Positions 61,701-64,000 of a stretch of 64,000 nucleotides of DNA are shown here, piece by piece. The stretch comes from an uncultured Lachnospiraceae bacterium (GTDB taxonomy: Bacteria; Bacillota; Clostridia; Lachnospirales; Lachnospiraceae). Below the pieces are notes generated by a model. That model made no database searches. It saw nothing but the letters and a program-made list of their open reading frames with translations, and was not told where the DNA came from. A program made the translations under genes and the position numbers. How positions within the stretch are numbered: the first letter of the stretch is position 1; each line of letters begins with the position of its first letter. The stretch is taken from positions 124,001 through 188,000 of the forward strand of contig CAJTLB010000006.1 of assembly GCA_910577045.1 (NCBI GenBank), in the 5' to 3' direction.

Positions 61701-63010
61701 CTTTAATCTCTGCCTTACGTGTCAGGGAACAAAAACATTTTGAACGTAAAATTGTTTCTTCTGCTTACCATAGAATTGAATTTACAAAACAAATGAGGAA
61801 AGATTATACCATCCTTTGCCCTCAAATGTCCCCTATCCACTTTGACTTAGTAGGCCCAGCCCTAAATTCTTGCGGATACCATTTTGAAATTCTTGGGGAA
61901 AGTGACAATAAATCCTCTGTAGATGTAGGGCTAAAGTATGTTAATAATGATGCTTGTTATCCTTCCCTTATTGTAGTTGGGCAATTAATGGAAGCTTTAT
62001 TATCTGGTAAATACGACCTAAATAAAACTGCTGTTGTAATCTCACAAACAGGCGGGGGCTGCCGTGCTACCAATTATATTGGCTTTATCCGCCGCGCTTT
62101 AGAAAAAGCAGGCATGCCACAGGTCCCTGTTTTATCCTTAAGTACCAGTGGAATAGAAACCAATGAAGGGTTTTCCTATACACTTCCTATGCTTGTAAAA
62201 GCATTACAGGCAGTGATTTACGGAGATGTCTTTATGAAAGTCTTATATCGTACCCGCCCTTATGAAAAAGAGCCAGGCTCTGCGAATGCCCTGCATAAAA
62301 AATGGAAAGAAAAATGTATTGCTTCGCTTACTAAGAAAAATCCTTCTCTTATTGAATTTGGGCGGAACATCCGGGCTATTATCCGTGATTTTGACAGCCT
62401 GCCTTTATTAGATATAAAAAAACCAAGAGTTGGCATTGTTGGAGAAATTTTAGTAAAATTTTTACCTGCTGCTAATAATCATTTAGTGGATTTACTAGAA
62501 GCAGAAGGGGCAGAGGCTGTTATGCCAGATTTATTAGACTTTTTCCTATACTGCTTTTATAACACCAACTTTAAAGCGGAAAACCTAGGCTGTAAAACTT
62601 CTACAGCAAGATTATGTAATACCGCCATTTCTTTAATGGAATATATGAGAAAAACTGCTAGGAAAGAATTGAAGCGCAGCAAACGTTTTACCCCGCCTGC
62701 TTATATTAAGGATTTGGCAAATTATGCCGACCCTATTGTATCCTTGGGGAACCAAACAGGCGAGGGCTGGTTTTTAACAGGAGAAATGTTAGAACTTATC
62801 CACAGCGGCGTCAATAATATTGTATGTGCCCAGCCATTTGGCTGCCTGCCAAACCATGTAGTAGGAAAAGGGGTTATTAAAGAATTACGGCATCAATACC
62901 CGAAATCAAATATTATTGCTGTAGACTACGATCCGGGCGCAAGTGAAGTAAATCAATTAAACCGTATTAAGCTTATGTTAGCTACCGCACAAAAAAACCT
63001 AAGTGAGTAA
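58784..63010 (+). CDS. Giant 2-hydroxyacyl-CoA dehydratase activase-like protein
   Basis: A 1408-residue cytoplasmic protein. Two BadF/HgdC-type ATPase domains come first (about 1-265 and 315-580), with phosphate loops GIDIGSTTVK and GIDAGSTTTK. Each keeps the cluster cysteines: Cys123 and Cys162, and Cys441 (or 445) and Cys480, with the 39-residue spacing of the known activase HgdC. A DUF2229-type region (about 640-860, SECYPAKLAHGHV) and a dehydratase-related C-terminal region (about 960-1400, with Cys-rich NDACYPS and TGGGCRATNYIG) follow. The family is common in Clostridia, and its substrate is unsettled. The AGGAGG at 58755-58760 is 23 bases from this ATG, so the true start may be upstream. 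Confidence 0.9.
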   Translation: MTYTLGIDIGSTTVKIAILDSNHMVLFSDYERHYANIQETVALLLKRAYNALGELSLSPVITGSGGLTLSKHLEIPFVQEVVAVSTALTDYAPQTDVAIELGGEDAKIIYFTNGIDQRMNGICAGGTGSFIDQMATLLQTDASGLNEYAKNYKAIYPIAARCGVFAKSDIQPLINEGATKEDLSASIFQAVVNQTISGLACGKPIRGNVAFLGGPLHFLPELKNAFVRTLHLTPEQTIAPEHSHLFAAIGAAMNSNHIPVSMEALLAKLSSSIQLQFEVKRMEPLFCSQEEYHEFLERHNSHSVATADLSLYEGDCFLGIDAGSTTTKVALVGEDGSLLYSFYSNNNGNPLGTTISAIKEIYSLLPPSASIVYSCSTGYGEALIKAALMLDEGEVETVSHYYAAAFFEPDVDCILDIGGQDMKCIKIRNHTVDSVQLNEACSSGCGSFIETFAKSLNYSVQDFAKAALFAKNPIDLGTRCTVFMNSNVKQAQKEGAEVSDISAGLAYSVIKNALFKVIKITNPKDLGNKVVVQGGTFYNDAVLRSFERISGCNAVRPDIAGIMGAFGAALIARERYDSSKETTMLSIDKIQSLTFTTSMARCKGCTNNCLLTINRFTGGRQFITGNRCERGIGKEKNKDRIPNLFEYKNKRLFQYESLTEDIAKRGTIGIPRVLNMYENYPFWAIFFKKLGFRVVLSPESNRKIYELGIESIPSESECYPAKLAHGHVVWLIKQGIQSIFYPCIPYERNESPDANNHYNCPIVTSYAENIKNNVEEIRTEKINFMNPFLAFTNKEVLIGQLIKIFMKSHHIPADEIKEAGEAGWAELLAAREDIMKKGEEVLSYLKETGKRGIVLAGRPYHIDPEINHGIPELINSYGIAVLTEDSISHLSKPERPLIVMDQWMYHSRLYAAADFVKTQDNLDLIQLNSFGCGLDAVTTDCVNDILSRSGKIYTVLKIDEVNNLGAARIRIRSLISALRVREQKHFERKIVSSAYHRIEFTKQMRKDYTILCPQMSPIHFDLVGPALNSCGYHFEILGESDNKSSVDVGLKYVNNDACYPSLIVVGQLMEALLSGKYDLNKTAVVISQTGGGCRATNYIGFIRRALEKAGMPQVPVLSLSTSGIETNEGFSYTLPMLVKALQAVIYGDVFMKVLYRTRPYEKEPGSANALHKKWKEKCIASLTKKNPSLIEFGRNIRAIIRDFDSLPLLDIKKPRVGIVGEILVKFLPAANNHLVDLLEAEGAEAVMPDLLDFFLYCFYNTNFKAENLGCKTSTARLCNTAISLMEYMRKTARKELKRSKRFTPPAYIKDLANYADPIVSLGNQTGEGWFLTGEMLELIHSGVNNIVCAQPFGCLPNHVVGKGVIKELRHQYPKSNIIAVDYDPGASEVNQLNRIKLMLATAQKNLSE

Positions 63011-63096
63011 AGGTTCTTTCTTTCCCTCACTGTATGGGCTGTTGCAAAATAAATTTTTTATACAATACATTAACCTATATTGTATGAATTTGTTAT

Positions 63097-63186
63097 AATA
63101 TGCTCCCTTCTAGGTAGACAAGTAAAATAACAAAAACTTGTTACAAAATTTGTTACAAAAACTTGTTACATAGGAGGGAGCATATT
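63097..63186. repeat. 90-base element with 16-base terminal inverted repeats
   Basis: 63097-63112 and 63171-63186 are inverted copies matching at 15 of 16 positions. The 58-base interior has three copies of TTGTTACA-like repeats. It lies between two convergent genes. No clear target duplication was seen. Confidence 0.6.
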
Positions 63187-63203
63187 ACTTTATTAAATAG
63201 CCT

Positions 63204-64000
63204 TTATAATCTTCCCGATATATAATTAATAAATTGTTGTGCCGTCCTGCCAGAAATCCCACCGTGGCTTAGTTCCCACTTATTCGCTTCTGCACACAGC
63301 TCTTCTTCACTTAAAGTAATCTCTGGGTACCGTTTTGCCAAAGTAGTTACTATCTGGTAATATTCCTTTTGAGATGGTTTAGAATAATTAATTGTTACGC
63401 CAAACCGGGCAACTAATGATAATTTTTCCTGCATAGTATCTGACCTATGCAACCCTTCTTCTTGTTGTATATCGTTTCTATCATTCCAAGTTTCCCGAAT
63501 CAAATGGCGGCGGTTCGAAGTTGCATAAATTAACACATTTTCTGGTTTAGTTTCCAATCCGCCTTCAATTACTGCCTTTAAATATTTATATTCAATCTCA
63601 AATTCTTCAAATGATAAATCATCCATATAAATAATAAAACGATAATTCCTATTTTTTACTTGTGCAATCACAGATGACAAATCTTGGAACTGATGTTTAT
63701 ATATTTCTATCATCCGAAGCCCCTTAGGATAATATTCATTTAAAATCGCCTTGATACTGGTAGATTTCCCTGTCCCGCTATCCCCAAACAACAGACAATT
63801 ATTTGCCTTCCGCCCAGCTACAAATGCTTCTGTATTCTCAATTAACTTCTTTTTTTGGATTTCGTACCCTACTAAATCCTTTAACCGCACATCATCTGTA
63901 TTTTTTATTGGGTAAAGTTCTACTTGATCCTTTATATGGGCAATTCGGAAAGCTTTATTTAGCCCAAATTTCCCTACTCCATACTCTTTATAAAAATCTG
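63204..64000 (-). CDS. DUF815 family ATPase (partial)
   Basis: The C-terminal ~265 residues of an AAA-type ATPase whose N-terminus lies beyond the window. Reading on from the first start-like codon (a GTG at 63890), the frame stays open to 64000 and reads YGVGKFGLNKAFRI, typical of the region before the DUF815 core, so the GTG is not the real start. The core has VGYEIQKKKLIENTEAFV, Walker A LLFGDSGTGKST, Walker B FIIYMDDLSF and YATSNRRHLIRE. The function of the family is not known. Confidence 0.92.
   Translation of the reverse strand, partial: DFYKEYGVGKFGLNKAFRIAHIKDQVELYPIKNTDDVRLKDLVGYEIQKKKLIENTEAFVAGRKANNCLLFGDSGTGKSTSIKAILNEYYPKGLRMIEIYKHQFQDLSSVIAQVKNRNYRFIIYMDDLSFEEFEIEYKYLKAVIEGGLETKPENVLIYATSNRRHLIRETWNDRNDIQQEEGLHRSDTMQEKLSLVARFGVTINYSKPSQKEYYQIVTTLAKRYPEITLSEEELCAEANKWELSHGGISGRTAQQFINYISGRL

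Noticed and set aside
63204..63890. DUF815 gene as a complete 228-residue protein
   Set aside because: The frame continues upstream to the window edge with family-typical sequence, so the GTG at 63890 is internal.

Overview
The window reads as chromosome of a low-GC, spore-forming Clostridia bacterium, most likely Lachnospiraceae. The evidence is an AT-rich coding sequence with strong GGAGG-type ribosome binding sites, an alpha/beta small acid-soluble spore protein, a GerW/YtfJ protein, zinc-type L31 and L28, Rex, a short pyruvate kinase, TIGR01212 and DUF4364 genes, and a giant double 2-hydroxyacyl-CoA dehydratase activase. Most genes are ordinary housekeeping genes. No CRISPR array, insertion sequence, integrase or phage gene was seen.

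Layout. 1-8000 (minus strand): coaD, rsmD, a spore protein, an FtsA-like actin-fold protein with a long C-terminal extension, coaE, polA, an anti-sigma-like zinc-finger protein and an SGNH hydrolase. 8061-8144: tRNA-Leu(CAA) with its own promoter and terminator. 8222-12646: an ECF sigma factor, its unrecognised soluble partner, and a double-receiver hybrid histidine kinase. 12721-17471: prfA, prmC, yqhQ-like, rpmE, rho. 17714-20303 (plus): malic enzyme, a radical SAM protein, DUF4364. 20315-22775: an AraC regulator and a divergent MATE pump.

22831-31793 (minus) is a compact nine-gene surface-polysaccharide operon: priming sugar transferase, epimerase, four glycosyltransferases, Wzy-like polymerase, Wzx-like flippase and methyltransferase. 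Its leader has perfect palindromes and a promoter-like sequence pointing the wrong way. 32101-39559 holds an L-asparaginase directly behind a chemoreceptor, two more chemoreceptors and a DUF1624 protein. 39560-40640 holds a consensus promoter with a dyad, an apparently broken small gene and a Uma2 nuclease-fold protein.

40818-51792 is housekeeping again: rlmD, lnt, yebC, MATE, a CBS/CorC protein, then rex, a coiled-coil protein, the NAD(P)HX repair enzyme, alr and a MazF toxin with no adjacent antitoxin. 52055-58598 has rpmB and a tight seven-gene operon (pseudo-rhomboid, pyruvate kinase, two unrecognised proteins, DUF2953, GerW, and a 45-residue membrane protein whose ribosome binding site lies in a hairpin), then a LysM protein. 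58784-63010 is the giant activase, and 63204-64000 is the C-terminal part of a DUF815 ATPase.

Many intergenic regions carry good sigma-A promoters (close to TTGACA-17-TATAAT) and intrinsic terminators, which define the transcription units well. All family assignments come from reading the translations; no database search was run. The best candidates for new biology are the polysaccharide-operon leader, the ECF sigma/partner pair, the pyk-gerW operon with its occluded small gene, the FtsA-like protein's extension, and the chemoreceptor-asparaginase pair.
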